Source of the DNA: Rhodospirillales bacterium | GTDB taxonomy: Bacteria > Pseudomonadota > Alphaproteobacteria > Acetobacterales > Acetobacteraceae | Length of the DNA: 39,741 nucleotides | Direction: 5' to 3' | NCBI GenBank assembly: GCA_025352565.1 | Contig: JANXTF010000148.1 | Coordinates: 1 to 39,741 of the forward strand | Shown here: positions 1 through 9,525 of the stretch, one piece after another | Layout: each line of letters opens with the position of its first letter | Numbering within the stretch: position 1 is the stretch's first letter | The notes under the pieces: model-generated | The model's database searches: none | The model's input: only the letters and a program-made list of their open reading frames with translations | Told to the model about the DNA's origin: nothing | Position numbers and translations under genes: made by a program

Positions 1-35
1 AACCTCCGAGTCGGTTGCCGCCCCAGGAGTCAGAC

Positions 36-53
36 ATTCCCCGCTTCGGGAAT
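36..53 (+). terminator. Short inverted repeat, possible terminator of a gene outside the window
   Basis: ATTCCC and GGGAAT form a 6-bp stem around a 6-base loop, followed by a C-rich stretch ending in three T. This could end a plus-strand gene lying to the left of the window. The T-tract is poor and no such gene is visible, so this is a weak call. The rest of bases 1-163 shows no gene. Confidence 0.2.
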
Positions 54-163
54 CCCCTTTCTCGTCAGCCGCTTCACTTCACTCCGCCTGTGTTGCAGCA
101 CAGACTCAGTTCAGCATATCCGGTAGCATTGAACAGCCTTGCGCTATAGGCAGTGCGTCAGGC

Positions 164-1972
164 TCAATCCCCCGTCGCGCGCATCTCCGCCGGCGCGTTG
201 CCAACCAGGGCCATGGCGCTTCCGATCAACGCAACGTGGGAGAAAGCCTGCGGGAAATTGCCGACCAGGCGGCGTGCGCGCGGGTCGTATTCCTCGGATA
301 GCAGCCCGAGATCGTTGCGCAGCGTCATGAGGCGTTCGAACAGCGCGCGCGCCTCCGCGAGCCGGCCCTGCTGCACGTAGTTGTCGCACAGCCAGAAGCT
401 GCAGGCGAGAAAAGCGCCCTCCCCCGCCGGCAGGCCATCCGCGCCCGATTCCGTGCGATTGCGCAGCACGAAACCGTCGCGCAGCAATTCGCCCTCGATG
501 GCGGCGAGCGTGAAGCGGATGCGCGGGTCCTCGGGCGGCAGGAAGCCCATCAGCGGGATCAGCAGCAGGCTGGCGTCCAGTTCCTTCGAGCCATAGCTCT
601 GCACGAAGCTGCCGCGTTCGGCGTCGTAGCCGCGCGCGCAGATGTCGGCGTGCATGTGGTCGCGCAGCGCGCGCCAGCGGTCCAGCGGGCCGTCCAGCCC
701 ATGCTCCTCGGCGCTGCGGATGGTGCGGTCGAGCGCCACCCACGCCATGACCTTGGAATGGGTGAAATGGCGCGGCTTCCCCCTCACCTCCCACAAGCCC
801 TCGTCCGGCTGGTCCCAAATTTTCTCCAGGTGCTCCACGATGTTGGTCTGCACGGCCCAGCCCGCCTCGGGCAGCTGCAATCCCCCGGCGCGGGCTTGGT
901 GCAGCGCGTCCATCAGCTCGCCGAACACATCCAGCTGCACCTGCTCATGCGCCGCGTTGCCGATGCGGACCGGGGAGGCGCCCTGGTAGCCGGGCAGCCA
1001 GCCGGCCTGCCATTCCTGCAACCGCCGCTCGCCGGCGATGCCGTACATGATCTGCAACTGGTCCGGGCTGCCGGCCACGCTGCGGAGCAGCCAGGCGGCC
1101 CAGGACCTGGCTTCGTCGAAATAGCCGTTATGCATGAATGCCAGCAGCGTGATGGTGGCGTCGCGCAGCCAGCAATAGCGGTAGTCCCAATTCCGCCCGC
1201 CGCCCAACTGCTCAGGGAGCGACGTAGTGGGGGCGGCCACGATGCCGCCGGTCGGCGCGTAGGTGAGCGCCTTCAGCGTGATGAGCGACCGCTTCACCGC
1301 CGCCGCCGCCGGACCTTCGTGGTTGCAGCGTCCGGACCACTCCCGCCAATACGCCGCCGTGCGCGCCAGCGCGGCGGCGGCGTCGACAGCGGCGGGAATT
1401 GCCTCGTGGCTGGGCGCGTAGCTGAGCACGAACGGCACGCTCTCGCCCTCGGCCACGGTGAATGCGGCCACCGTCCGCATGTCGCGGCCCACCAGATCGA
1501 CCGGCGCGCGAAGCACCACCATGTCCGGTCCGGCGATAGCGGTGATGCCGCCTTCCTCCAACCGGCTGACCCACGGGACGATCGAGCCGTAATCGAAGCG
1601 CAGGACCAGTTCCATGGTCATGGCCACGCTGCCGCGCAGGCCGCGCACGAGGCGGATTAGGGTGCAGGTCGGCGAGCCCGTCGGCATGAAGTCGATCAGC
1701 GCCACTTCGCCCTCCGCCGTCGCGAAACGGGTTTCGAGGATAACCGAGCCATCCTGGTAGGCGCGGGTGATGGTCGCGTCGGCCACGGGCGCGATCGCCC
1801 AGCGGCCGTTCTCGGCGGTGCCGACCAGACCGGCGAAGCATGCCGCGCTATCGAAGCGGGGCCAGCACAGCCAATCGATCGAGCCGGCGCGGCTCACCAG
1901 GGCGGCGGAGCAACAATCGCCGATCAGGCCGTAATCCTCGATCGCGGCGGCTTCATCGTGGTGTGGTGCCAT
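164..1972 (-). CDS. Glycoside hydrolase family 15 protein (trehalase/glucoamylase-like)
   Basis: A 602-aa cytoplasmic protein (no signal peptide) of the bacterial GH15 family, which removes terminal glucose from trehalose or alpha-glucans with inversion. The N-terminal beta domain begins with the typical IEDYGLIGDC and GSIDWLCWPRFDS segments. The (alpha/alpha)6 catalytic barrel carries GGGRNWDYRYCWLRDA in the middle and EEYDPRARRLVGNFPQAFSH near the C-terminus, where the family's second catalytic acid lies. Length is normal for the family (about 600). The ATG at 1972 fits the family N-terminus. The alpha/beta hydrolase gene ends 18 bases upstream on the same strand, so the two may be co-transcribed. 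Trehalase is the commonest activity of close homologues, but glucoamylase or dextranase activity cannot be excluded from sequence. Confidence 0.88.
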   Translation of the reverse strand: MAPHHDEAAAIEDYGLIGDCCSAALVSRAGSIDWLCWPRFDSAACFAGLVGTAENGRWAIAPVADATITRAYQDGSVILETRFATAEGEVALIDFMPTGSPTCTLIRLVRGLRGSVAMTMELVLRFDYGSIVPWVSRLEEGGITAIAGPDMVVLRAPVDLVGRDMRTVAAFTVAEGESVPFVLSYAPSHEAIPAAVDAAAALARTAAYWREWSGRCNHEGPAAAAVKRSLITLKALTYAPTGGIVAAPTTSLPEQLGGGRNWDYRYCWLRDATITLLAFMHNGYFDEARSWAAWLLRSVAGSPDQLQIMYGIAGERRLQEWQAGWLPGYQGASPVRIGNAAHEQVQLDVFGELMDALHQARAGGLQLPEAGWAVQTNIVEHLEKIWDQPDEGLWEVRGKPRHFTHSKVMAWVALDRTIRSAEEHGLDGPLDRWRALRDHMHADICARGYDAERGSFVQSYGSKELDASLLLIPLMGFLPPEDPRIRFTLAAIEGELLRDGFVLRNRTESGADGLPAGEGAFLACSFWLCDNYVQQGRLAEARALFERLMTLRNDLGLLSEEYDPRARRLVGNFPQAFSHVALIGSAMALVGNAPAEMRATGD

Positions 1973-1990
1973 GCCTGGGTCCGTTCGGGC

Positions 1991-2695
1991 TCAGCCGGGT
2001 TCGTGGGACAGCCATTCGCGGAGCAGCGCGGTCGTGGCCTCGGGCTGCTCCATGGGCGGCAGGTGCCCGGCATCCGCGATCAACGCCAGACGCGCCCCTG
2101 GGATTGCCGCCGCCATCTCGCGCGACAATTCGGGCGGCGTCAGCTGGTCTGCCTCGCCCACCAGCACCCAGGTCGGCACGGCGATCGCGGCCAGATGGGG
2201 CCTGCTGTCGGCGCGGTTCAGGATGGCCGTTTGCTGGCGCAGGAACGCCGCCTTGCCGACCCGGGCGGCCATCAGCATCACCTCCCCCGCCAGGGCCTCG
2301 TCGGCGACGCGATCGGGGTGCAGCAGGCTGGGGAGCAAACGCGAAGTGACGCCGTTGAAGCGGTTGCCGCGCGTCATCGCCATCAGGCCGCGACGGTGGC
2401 GGGCTTGGTCGGGCGTGTCGGGCCGGGCGCGGGTGTCCATGAGACACAGACGCGCGACCCTCCCGGGGGCCGCGCGCATCAGCGCCAGGGCCACGTAGCC
2501 GCCCATCGACAGGCCGCACAGGGCGAAGCGGTCCGGCGCGTCCGCCAGCGTGCGGGCCACCATCGCGGCGATGGCGTCATCCTGCGTGAGGTCGGCCACG
2601 AGGCACGCATGGTCGGCCGACAGCGCCGCGACCTGGTCGCGCCACAACCGCGCGTCGCACAGCAATCCCGGAAGAAACAGCACTGGAAGCGACAT
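1991..2695 (-). CDS. Alpha/beta hydrolase
   Basis: A 234-aa alpha/beta-hydrolase fold protein. The N-terminal VLFLPGLLCDARLW supplies the oxyanion region, LCGLSMGGYVAL is the nucleophile elbow (GxSxG with Ser), and GEADQLTPP and DAGHLPPMEQP supply the acid and catalytic His. It resembles the large group of small esterases and lactonases; the substrate is unknown. The frame stays open upstream to 3070, but that region is the opposite-strand helicase gene, so the ATG at 2695 is chosen. It has an AGGTG-like ribosome-binding site and begins the conserved domain directly. The helicase is transcribed divergently from it. Confidence 0.85.
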   Translation of the reverse strand: MSLPVLFLPGLLCDARLWRDQVAALSADHACLVADLTQDDAIAAMVARTLADAPDRFALCGLSMGGYVALALMRAAPGRVARLCLMDTRARPDTPDQARHRRGLMAMTRGNRFNGVTSRLLPSLLHPDRVADEALAGEVMLMAARVGKAAFLRQQTAILNRADSRPHLAAIAVPTWVLVGEADQLTPPELSREMAAAIPGARLALIADAGHLPPMEQPEATTALLREWLSHEPG

Positions 2696-2732
2696 GGCAC
2701 CTATTCCCTCGAACGTTTGCGGCCGGAAAAGC

Positions 2733-2761
2733 TTGACTTTCGGGCCTCTATTTCTGATATC
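2733..2761 (+). promoter_or_regulatory. Sigma-70-type promoter of the helicase gene
   Basis: TTGACT (2733-2738; five of six consensus bases) is followed after 17 bases by GATATC (2756-2761; three of six). It sits about 95 bases upstream of the likely helicase ATG, in the divergent intergenic space. The -35 is good and the -10 is poor. Confidence 0.45.
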
Positions 2762-2855
2762 CCGCCGTGCGACGCGCAACCTGCGCGGCCGCGTCGGCGC
2801 AGCGTACTCGCGCGCCTGCCACGAGAGCACAGGCAACTTGATCGACACCATACCG

Positions 2856-4579
2856 ATGCCCGACACCGTCCCCACCGACGCGGAGCTTCCGCACGCTTCG
2901 TTGCCGTTCGTCGAGGACGCCACCGAACCCGCCGAGGAAGCCCGGTCGGCGGAGGACGGGCATGAACCGGAGGACGGGCATAACGCGGACGACAGACATG
3001 ACGATGAGTCCGAGCCCGACGAGCCGCGCAACGGCTTTGCCGATCTCGGCCTGTCCGAGCCGATCCTCAAGGCCGTGGCCGAGATGGGCTACCTGATCCC
3101 GACCCCGGTGCAGGCCCAGGCGATCCCGTTCGTGTTGATGAACCGCGACGTGCTCGGCTGCGCCCAGACCGGCACCGGCAAGACCGCCGGCTTCACCCTG
3201 CCGATGCTCGATATCCTCTCCGGCTCGCGCGCCCGCGCCCGGATGCCGCGCAGCCTGATCCTGGAGCCCACGCGCGAACTGGCGCTCCAGGTGGCCGAGA
3301 ACTTCGTCAAATACGGCAAGTACCTCCAGCTGAAGCACGCGCTGATCATCGGCGGCGAGAGCATATCCGACAGAAGGATCTGCTGATGAAGGGGGTCGAT
3401 GTGCTGATCGCCACCCCGGGCCGCCTGATCGACATGTTCGAGCGCGGAGGCATGTTGTTGACGGACTGCAAGATCCTGGTGATCGACGAGGCCGACCGGA
3501 TGCTCGACATGGGGTTCATCCCCGATGTGGAACGCATCGTCGCGATGCTGCCAAAAAACCGCCAGACGCTGTTTTTCAGCGCCACGATGGCCAAGGAAGT
3601 CCGCAAGCTGGCGGACGCGTTCCTCGACAATCCCAAGGAGATCACGGTCTCCAAGCCGGCGACGGTGGCGACCACCATCACGACGGGCATTGTGCTGGTG
3701 GCCGAGCAGGACAAGCGCGAGGCGCTGCGCCGGCTCATCCGCAGCGAGGAAGTGCAGAACGCGCTTATCTTCTGCAACCGCAAGCGGGACGTCGACATCC
3801 TCAACAAATCCCTTTCGCGCCACGGTTTCAGTGTGGGCGCGCTGCATGGCGACATGGCGCAGCCGGTGCGCTTCTCCACGCTGGAGAAGTTCAAGAACAA
3901 CGAGATCCGCCTGCTTTGCTGCAGCGACGTGGCCGCGCGCGGGCTCGACATCGGCGGATTGAGCCATGTGTTCAACTTCGACGTGCCGATCCATGCCGAG
4001 GATTTCGTCCATCGCATCGGCCGCACCGGCCGTGCCGGGCGGGAGGGCCATGCCTACACGCTGGCCACGCCCGATGACCGGATGGCCGTGGAGGCGATCG
4101 AGAAGCTGACCGGGGCACCCATCCCGCGCATGACCATTCCTGGGCTCGACGTGGTGCAGTGGTCCGAGGGCGACGGGCGCCGTCGTGGCCGCGGCGGTGC
4201 CCGGGGTGCGGCTCCCAAGCGGGGCGCCGCCGAGCCGCGCGTGCGTGAGCCGCGCCGCGTGGAGCCGAAGCCCGAGCCGGTGGACGTGGTCGAGGCGCAA
4301 GCCCCCGCACCGCGCCCCGCCCGCGCGCCGCGCAACCGTGCGGAGCGCGCGGCACCCCGGCCGATCGAGGCCCCCGCCCACGCCCCCGCGCCGGCGCTTA
4401 CGCGTGAGCCGGTGCGTGCGCGCGAGCCGCGCCGTGACGAGGGCCGTCGCGAGCACCGCCCGGACGACCTCGGGCCGCGCGTGGCCGGGTTCGGCGACGA
4501 CGTGCCCGCCTTCATGCTGGTCGCGGCCCGTTCCAACCGGCAGAATGCGCGGATCGAGGAAACGGAGGTCGAGGCATGA
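2856..4579 (+). pseudogene. rhlE: DEAD-box RNA helicase (RhlE-type), interrupted by a one-base frameshift
   Basis: An ATP-dependent RNA helicase acting in RNA remodelling, ribosome assembly or degradation. The first reading frame (ATG 2856 to TGA 3386) holds the Q motif, motif I AQTGTGKT, motif Ia PTRELA and the GG motif. The second frame continues with motif Ib TPGR, II DEAD, III SAT, V ARGLD and VI HRIGRTGR, then a long Arg/Pro/Ala-rich basic tail typical of RhlE proteins. At 3371 one base, probably a C, is missing. Restoring it turns SDRRIC-stop into SDQKDLLMKGVDVLIATPGR and gives a normal protein of about 574 aa. The break lies inside RecA domain 1, so neither half should be an active helicase alone. 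A TGATG overlap at 3384-3388 could allow re-initiation. Either a sequencing error or a genuine recent mutation would explain this. The stop overlaps the next gene's start (ATGA). Confidence 0.85.
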
Positions 4580-5808
4580 ACGATATCGTCCAGATCGCGC
4601 CCGAAGCCGCGCACAAGCCGGCGGCGAAAGGAAAATTCACGCCGTTCCAGTGGGACGACGCGCTGCGGCTGGACCGGCAGTTGAGCGAGGACGAGCGCGC
4701 CATCCGCGACGCAGCCCATGATTACTGCCAGGAGAAGCTGTTCCCGCGCGTGCTGATGGCCAACCGGCACGAGACATTCGACCGCGAGATCATGAACGAG
4801 ATGGGGGCCATGGGCTTCCTCGGCGCCACCCTCGACGGCTATGGCTGCGCCGGCGTCAACTACGTGTCCTACGGCCTGATCGCGCGCGAGGTCGAGCGTG
4901 TGGACAGCGGCTATCGCAGCGCGTTCTCGGTGCAATCCTCGCTGGTGATGTATCCGATCTACGCCTTCGGGTCCGAGGCGCAGCGCCAGAAATACCTGCC
5001 CAGGCTGCAATCCGGCGAATTCATCGGCTGCTTCGGCCTGACCGAACCCGATGCCGGCTCCGATCCCGCATCCATGCGCACACGGGCGAAAACCGTGGAT
5101 GGCGGATATCTGTTGAGCGGCTCGAAAACCTGGATCAGCAACGCGCCGATCGCCGACGTGTTCGTGGTGTGGGCGAAGGACGATGCCGGCGACATCCGCG
5201 GTTTCATCCTGGACAAGGGCATGGCCGGGCTTACCGCGCCCAAGATCGAGGGCAAGTTCAGCCTGCGCGCGAGCGTCACCGGCATGATCATGATGCAGGA
5301 CGTGTTCGTGCCGGCGGAGAACATGCTGCCGAACGTGAAGGGCCTGCGCGGGCCGTTCAGCTGCCTCAACAATGCGCGGTACGGCATCTCGTGGGGTGCC
5401 TTGGGCGCCGCCGAGTTCTGCTGGCACGCGGCGCGCGACTACACCATGCAGCGCATGATGTTCGGACGGCCTCTGGCGGCGACTCAGCTGGTCCAGAAGA
5501 AGCTCGCCGACATGCAGACCGAGATCACGCTGGCGCTGCAATCGGTGCTGCAACTCGGCCGGCTGATGGATGCCAACGACGCGGCACCCGAGATGATCAG
5601 CCTGTGCAAGCGCAATTCCTGCGGCAAGGCGCTCGATATCGCCCGCGTCGCCCGCGACATGCACGGCGGCAACGGCATCTCCGACGAGTACCACGTGATC
5701 CGCCATGCGATGAACCTCGAATCGGTGAACACCTACGAGGGCACGCATGACGTCCACGCGCTGATCCTCGGCCGCGCCCAGACAGGCCTTTCGGCATTCG
5801 GCGCGTAA
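4576..5808 (+). CDS. gcdH: Glutaryl-CoA dehydrogenase
   Basis: A 410-aa FAD-dependent acyl-CoA dehydrogenase that oxidises and decarboxylates glutaryl-CoA to crotonyl-CoA, in lysine and tryptophan catabolism and in benzoyl-CoA-type aromatic degradation. [14 protein letters not shown] binds FAD and substrate, and W-I-S-N in the middle is typical of the superfamily. The C-terminal [17 protein letters not shown] has the catalytic Glu at about residue 388 in the context characteristic of GcdH rather than general acyl-CoA dehydrogenases. Length matches the family. It overlaps the helicase stop by four bases (ATGA), so it is translationally coupled to that gene. No electron-transfer flavoprotein gene is nearby. 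Confidence 0.92.
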   Translation: MNDIVQIAPEAAHKPAAKGKFTPFQWDDALRLDRQLSEDERAIRDAAHDYCQEKLFPRVLMANRHETFDREIMNEMGAMGFLGATLDGYGCAGVNYVSYGLIAREVERVDSGYRSAFSVQSSLVMYPIYAFGSEAQRQKYLPRLQSGEFIGCFGLTEPDAGSDPASMRTRAKTVDGGYLLSGSKTWISNAPIADVFVVWAKDDAGDIRGFILDKGMAGLTAPKIEGKFSLRASVTGMIMMQDVFVPAENMLPNVKGLRGPFSCLNNARYGISWGALGAAEFCWHAARDYTMQRMMFGRPLAATQLVQKKLADMQTEITLALQSVLQLGRLMDANDAAPEMISLCKRNSCGKALDIARVARDMHGGNGISDEYHVIRHAMNLESVNTYEGTHDVHALILGRAQTGLSAFGA

Positions 5809-7049
5809 CCGCGCGCATCGACCGCGTCGGCGCCGACGGTGACGGCGTTGCCACGATCGACGGGCAGGCGATCCATGTTCCGTTGACGCTGCCGGGCGAG
5901 CTGGTCGATATCGACCTCGCGGGCACGCGCGGCGCGGTGCTGTGCATCACCGAGGCGAGCGCCGACCGGGTCGATGCCCCCTGCCCGCATTTCGGCGCCT
6001 GCGGCGGATGCAATTTGCAGCATTGGCGCGACGAGTCTTACGTGGCCTGGAAGACCGAGGCGCTGGCCATGGCGTTGGCGCGCGCGGGCTACGACGCGGG
6101 CACGTTGCCGGCGATGGCGCGGACGCCGCCGGGCGCCCGCCGCCGGGTCGATCTCGCGGTGCGGCGCGAAGGCCCCCGCGTCTCGGTCGGGCTGCATGGG
6201 CTGCGCAGTTCCGGCGTGGTGGACTGGGAGACCTGCCTGGTGTGCCACCCGGCACTGGTCGGGCTGCTGCCGAAATTGCGGCGCGTGCTGAACAGCCTGC
6301 AGGCGCTGAACCGCGAGGGCTCGGCAATCTGCAACCTCGCCGATAACGGCATCGATATTCTGCTCCGCACGGACGCGGCACTCACCAGCGGCGACCGCAC
6401 GCGGCTTGCCGCGTTCGCCGCTGCGAGCAATGTCGCGCGCGTGTCGTGGGCGATGGGGCAAGGCCCGACGGAATCGGCCGCCACGCTGCAGGCGCCCGAG
6501 ATCGCGCTCTCGGGCGTGACGGTGCGGCCGGCGCCCGGCGCGTTCCTCCAGGCGTCACCGCAAGGCGAGGCCGCCATCATCGCCGCCGTGCGCGCGGGGT
6601 TGCCGGCAAAGGGGCGGGTGGCCGATCTTTACGCCGGCTACGGCACCATCACCCACGCCATCGCGGTCACGCACCGCGTTTCGGCCTTCGAGGGCGACGC
6701 CGAGGCTGCCGCGTCGCTCAAGCGCAGCGGCATGGCTGTCGAGCACCGCGACCTGGTGCGGCGACCTTTGCTGGGACGCGACCTGAAGGCCTTCGCGGCC
6801 GTGGTGCTGGACCCGCCGTTCGGCGGCGCCGCGACCCAGCTCGCCGAGATCGCCGCCGCGAAGGTTGCCCGTGTGATCTACGTGAGTTGCAATCCGGCCG
6901 CATTGGCCCGCGACGCGCGCATCCTGCGCGACGCGGGATACACGATGCTGGCTGCGACGCCGATCGACCAGTTCCTGTGGTCGGCACGGCTCGAGGCGGT
7001 GGTGGTGTTTGACCTGCCGCGAAGGCCGATCAAGCCCCGCGCAGCTTGA
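5796..7049 (+). CDS. TRAM-domain class I SAM-dependent RNA methyltransferase (RlmD/RumA/TrmA family)
   Basis: An enzyme that makes 5-methyluridine in rRNA or tRNA. The N-terminal TRAM fold reads [18 protein letters not shown]; then come the Fe-S cysteines [10 protein letters not shown] with a fourth Cys in ETCLVC. A SAM-binding [14 protein letters not shown] follows, and the catalytic Cys sits in [11 protein letters not shown]. No ATG, GTG or TTG lies upstream of the TRAM domain in this frame after the previous stop (5748-5750). The first usual start, TTG at 5883, would remove most of the domain. The only plausible initiator is ATT at 5796, preceded by AGG about nine bases upstream and overlapping the gcdH end by 13 bases; this gives 417 aa. 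The start is therefore inferred. The 3' end overlaps the convergent CoA-ligase gene by 20 bases. Whether it targets 23S rRNA or tRNA cannot be told. Confidence 0.85.
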   Translation: MRRVTARIDRVGADGDGVATIDGQAIHVPLTLPGELVDIDLAGTRGAVLCITEASADRVDAPCPHFGACGGCNLQHWRDESYVAWKTEALAMALARAGYDAGTLPAMARTPPGARRRVDLAVRREGPRVSVGLHGLRSSGVVDWETCLVCHPALVGLLPKLRRVLNSLQALNREGSAICNLADNGIDILLRTDAALTSGDRTRLAAFAAASNVARVSWAMGQGPTESAATLQAPEIALSGVTVRPAPGAFLQASPQGEAAIIAAVRAGLPAKGRVADLYAGYGTITHAIAVTHRVSAFEGDAEAAASLKRSGMAVEHRDLVRRPLLGRDLKAFAAVVLDPPFGGAATQLAEIAAAKVARVIYVSCNPAALARDARILRDAGYTMLAATPIDQFLWSARLEAVVVFDLPRRPIKPRAA

Positions 7050-8655
7050 ACCGTTGCAGCTTGCCGGTCTCGGTGCGCGGCAAGGCGGCCATGTATTCGA
7101 TGGCGCGGGGATATTTGTAGGGCGCGATCTCGGCTTTGGCGAAATCCTGCAACGTCTTCGTCATCGCGGCGTCGCCCACGAAGCCGGGCGCCAGCACGAT
7201 GAAGGCCTTCACGATGTGGCCGCGCTCGGCGTCGGGCGCGCCCACCACGGCGCATTCCGCGACCGCCGGGTGCAGCAGCATCACGCTTTCGATTTCGGGA
7301 CCGGCAATGTTGTAGCCGGCACTCACGATCATGTCGTCCGAGCGCGCCTGGTACCAGAAATAGCCATCGGCATCGCGCAAATAGGTGTCGCCGGTCATGT
7401 TCCAGCCGTTCTGGACGTAGATTTTCTGCCGCTCGTCGGCGAGGTAGCGGCACCCGGTCGGGCCGCGCACGGCGAGGCGGCCGGGGGTGCCGTCGGGCAC
7501 CTCGTTTCCCAGCGCATCGACCACTCGCGCCTCGTAACCAGGCACCGGGCGGCCGGTGCTGCCGGCCCGGGCATCCGCGGCGCGGTCGGCGATGAAGATA
7601 TGCAGCATCTCGGTGGAGCCGATGCCGTCCATGATGCGGATGCCGGTGGCGCGCTCCCACGCATCGAAGGTGGCGCGCGGCAGGGTCTCGCCGGCGGAGA
7701 CGCATTTGCGCAGGCTGGAGAGGTCCCGCCCGGCCATCTTGGCGAGGATGGCGCGGTATGCGGTGGGGGCGGTGAAGCAGATCGTCGCGCGATGCGACTC
7801 GATGCCCGCCATCAGCGCGTCGGGCGCGGGCTTTTCCAGCAGGATGGTCGAGGAGCCGCCGTACAGCGGGAACAGCAGCATCCCACCCAGGCCGAAGGTG
7901 AAGGCCAGAGGCGGCGAACCGATGAAACGGTCCTCGGGACCGGGCCGCAGGACGTGGCGCGCGTAGCTGTCGCAGGTGGCCAACAGGTCGCGGTGGGTGT
8001 GCATCGTGCCCTTCGGCACGCCGGTAGTGCCGGAGGTGAAGGCGATCAGCGCCACATCGAGGGCTTCGGTGTCATGCGCCGCGAAGACCGGCGAGGCGTT
8101 TTCGAGCATCGCCTCCAGCCCGTCCGGCGCGGCGGTGTTGAACATGACGACATGCCCGAGACCCGGCGCCGCGGCGCGGGCGACGAGCATCCCGTCGGCC
8201 AGACTCGCGTCGCACAGGGCCAGCGCGATGCGCGCCTTCTCGATGGGGTGGCCCAGTTCGCGCGCCCGCAGCATCGGCATGGTGCCGACCGCGATGCCGC
8301 CGGCCTTCAGCACGGCCAGGTAACACGCCGCCATCATGGGGTTGTTGGCCGAGCGCAGCAGCACCCGCCCGCCCGGGATCAGCCCGAGACGACCCACCAG
8401 CACGTTGGCGATCCGGTTCACCACCGCCGCCAGTTCGGCATAGGTGAAGCACAGCTTGTCTCCGATCAGGCATGGCCGGCCGCCATGTCCCGCGTCCACC
8501 CAGCGATCCAGCAGCACCGAGACGGCGTTGAGCCGGGGCGGATACTGGAACTCGGGGCGGTCGAGCAGGAAGTCGGGCCATAATTCGCGTGGCGGGAGAT
8601 TGTCCCGCGCGAAATGGTCGACCGCGAAACGATCGACCGCCTTGGCGTCTGTCAT
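7030..8655 (-). CDS. Benzoate/2-aminobenzoate-CoA ligase family AMP-forming enzyme
   Basis: A 541-aa ANL-superfamily enzyme that activates a carboxylic acid via an acyl-AMP to its CoA thioester. Seen in order: AMP-binding P-loop FTSGTTGVPKGTMHTH, the GIGSTEMLHIF motif, the GWNMTGD hinge segment, RSDDMIVSAGYNIAGPEIE and the C-terminal catalytic Lys in [13 protein letters not shown]. The ELWPDF/FQYPPRLN N-terminus and GIGSTEMLHIF are typical of the benzoate- and 2-aminobenzoate-CoA ligase group, so an aromatic acid is the likely substrate. GcdH nearby would fit aromatic breakdown, but no other aromatic-pathway gene is adjacent. The ATG at 8655 has an AGGAT ribosome-binding site. Confidence 0.85.
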   Translation of the reverse strand: MTDAKAVDRFAVDHFARDNLPPRELWPDFLLDRPEFQYPPRLNAVSVLLDRWVDAGHGGRPCLIGDKLCFTYAELAAVVNRIANVLVGRLGLIPGGRVLLRSANNPMMAACYLAVLKAGGIAVGTMPMLRARELGHPIEKARIALALCDASLADGMLVARAAAPGLGHVVMFNTAAPDGLEAMLENASPVFAAHDTEALDVALIAFTSGTTGVPKGTMHTHRDLLATCDSYARHVLRPGPEDRFIGSPPLAFTFGLGGMLLFPLYGGSSTILLEKPAPDALMAGIESHRATICFTAPTAYRAILAKMAGRDLSSLRKCVSAGETLPRATFDAWERATGIRIMDGIGSTEMLHIFIADRAADARAGSTGRPVPGYEARVVDALGNEVPDGTPGRLAVRGPTGCRYLADERQKIYVQNGWNMTGDTYLRDADGYFWYQARSDDMIVSAGYNIAGPEIESVMLLHPAVAECAVVGAPDAERGHIVKAFIVLAPGFVGDAAMTKTLQDFAKAEIAPYKYPRAIEYMAALPRTETGKLQRFKLRGA

Positions 8656-8721
8656 GATGATCCTGCCCCGCCAGATGGTTGCAGCCTAAAAGACCGCTCC
8701 GCCACGGGTCAACTTCACCGC

Positions 8722-9489
8722 CTATAATCCGCGTTCGCGTTTGATGCGGTCCCATGCGGCGTTGATGCGGGCGACCTTGTCGCTGGCGCGGGCGACGAAT
8801 TCGGCCGGCACGCCGCGGCCGGCGAGGCTGTCGGGATGGTTCTCGCGCACCAGCTGCTTCCAGGCGGCGCGCAGTTCCTCGCCGTTGAGCGAGGGAGACA
8901 CGCCGAGGATCGCATACGGGTCCTCGCCCTGGGACGCGGCGGCACGGGGCGGCACGGTGCCGCTGGCGCGTTCCCAGGCGGCGACGTCGAGGCCGAAGCC
9001 GCGCCAGACGTTTTCCAGGAAGCCGCGCTCGCCAACCGTGATCGGCTTGTCGGCCCGCGCGATGGCGAACAGGGCGGCGAGCACATCCTCCAACATGCCC
9101 CGGTTATCCTCGAACGCGGCGCCGAGCTGGTCGGCATAAAGCTGGTAGCCGGCCGGGCTGTCCTTTGCCTGATCGAACAGGCGGCCGATGTCGCGCACGG
9201 AGCCGGGCGGGATACGGAACGCGCGCTTGAACGCGTCGATCTCCGCGCGGACCACCGGTCCATCGGCCTTGGCGAGCTTGGCCGCCAGCACCACCACCGA
9301 GACGGCGAACATCTGGTCGCGCCGCGCGAGCAGGGCGGCGGACCCCGGCATGGGCAGTTGCGGAAGCTTCATGCCGGCAAGGCCGCCATTCTCGGCCGCG
9401 TGGCCCAGGGCCGCCCCCACCACGGCGCCGAACGGGCCGCCCATGGCGAAGCCCGCAACACCGCCGATGATCCTGCCCCAGATGCTCAT
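8722..9489 (-). CDS. djlA: DjlA-like co-chaperone (TerB-like domain plus DnaJ domain)
   Basis: A 255-aa protein. The N-terminus has a glycine-rich hydrophobic segment (GGVAGFAMGGPFGAVVGAALG, residues about 9-29) that probably inserts in or lies on the membrane. The middle is an all-alpha TerB-like region, about residues 58-165. The C-terminus is a J domain beginning DPYAILGVSPSLNGEEL with the HPD tripeptide in RENHPDSL, which stimulates DnaK ATPase. This order is that of DjlA, which in other bacteria tunes DnaK and envelope-stress signalling. The ATG at 9489 has no strong ribosome-binding site. It stands between the CoA ligase and the dienelactone hydrolase genes on the same strand, with short gaps. 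Confidence 0.87.
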   Translation of the reverse strand: MSIWGRIIGGVAGFAMGGPFGAVVGAALGHAAENGGLAGMKLPQLPMPGSAALLARRDQMFAVSVVVLAAKLAKADGPVVRAEIDAFKRAFRIPPGSVRDIGRLFDQAKDSPAGYQLYADQLGAAFEDNRGMLEDVLAALFAIARADKPITVGERGFLENVWRGFGLDVAAWERASGTVPPRAAASQGEDPYAILGVSPSLNGEELRAAWKQLVRENHPDSLAGRGVPAEFVARASDKVARINAAWDRIKRERGL

Positions 9490-9525
9490 GGGCGCGAGGT
9501 TACCACACGCGACGGGAACGCCGGA

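Noticed and set aside
1991-3070. A 359-codon version of the alpha/beta hydrolase
   Set aside because: The extra N-terminus is the reverse of the helicase gene's acidic 5' region; the hydrolase domain and a ribosome-binding site start at 2695.
3361-3390. Programmed -1 ribosomal frameshift in the helicase
   Set aside because: No slippery heptamer (XXXYYYZ) and no obvious downstream structure at the junction; DEAD-box helicases are not known to use one.
4576-8655. A complete aromatic (benzoyl-CoA) degradation cluster formed by gcdH and the CoA ligase
   Set aside because: Only two genes, on opposite strands, with an RNA methyltransferase between them and no reductase, hydratase or thiolase genes.
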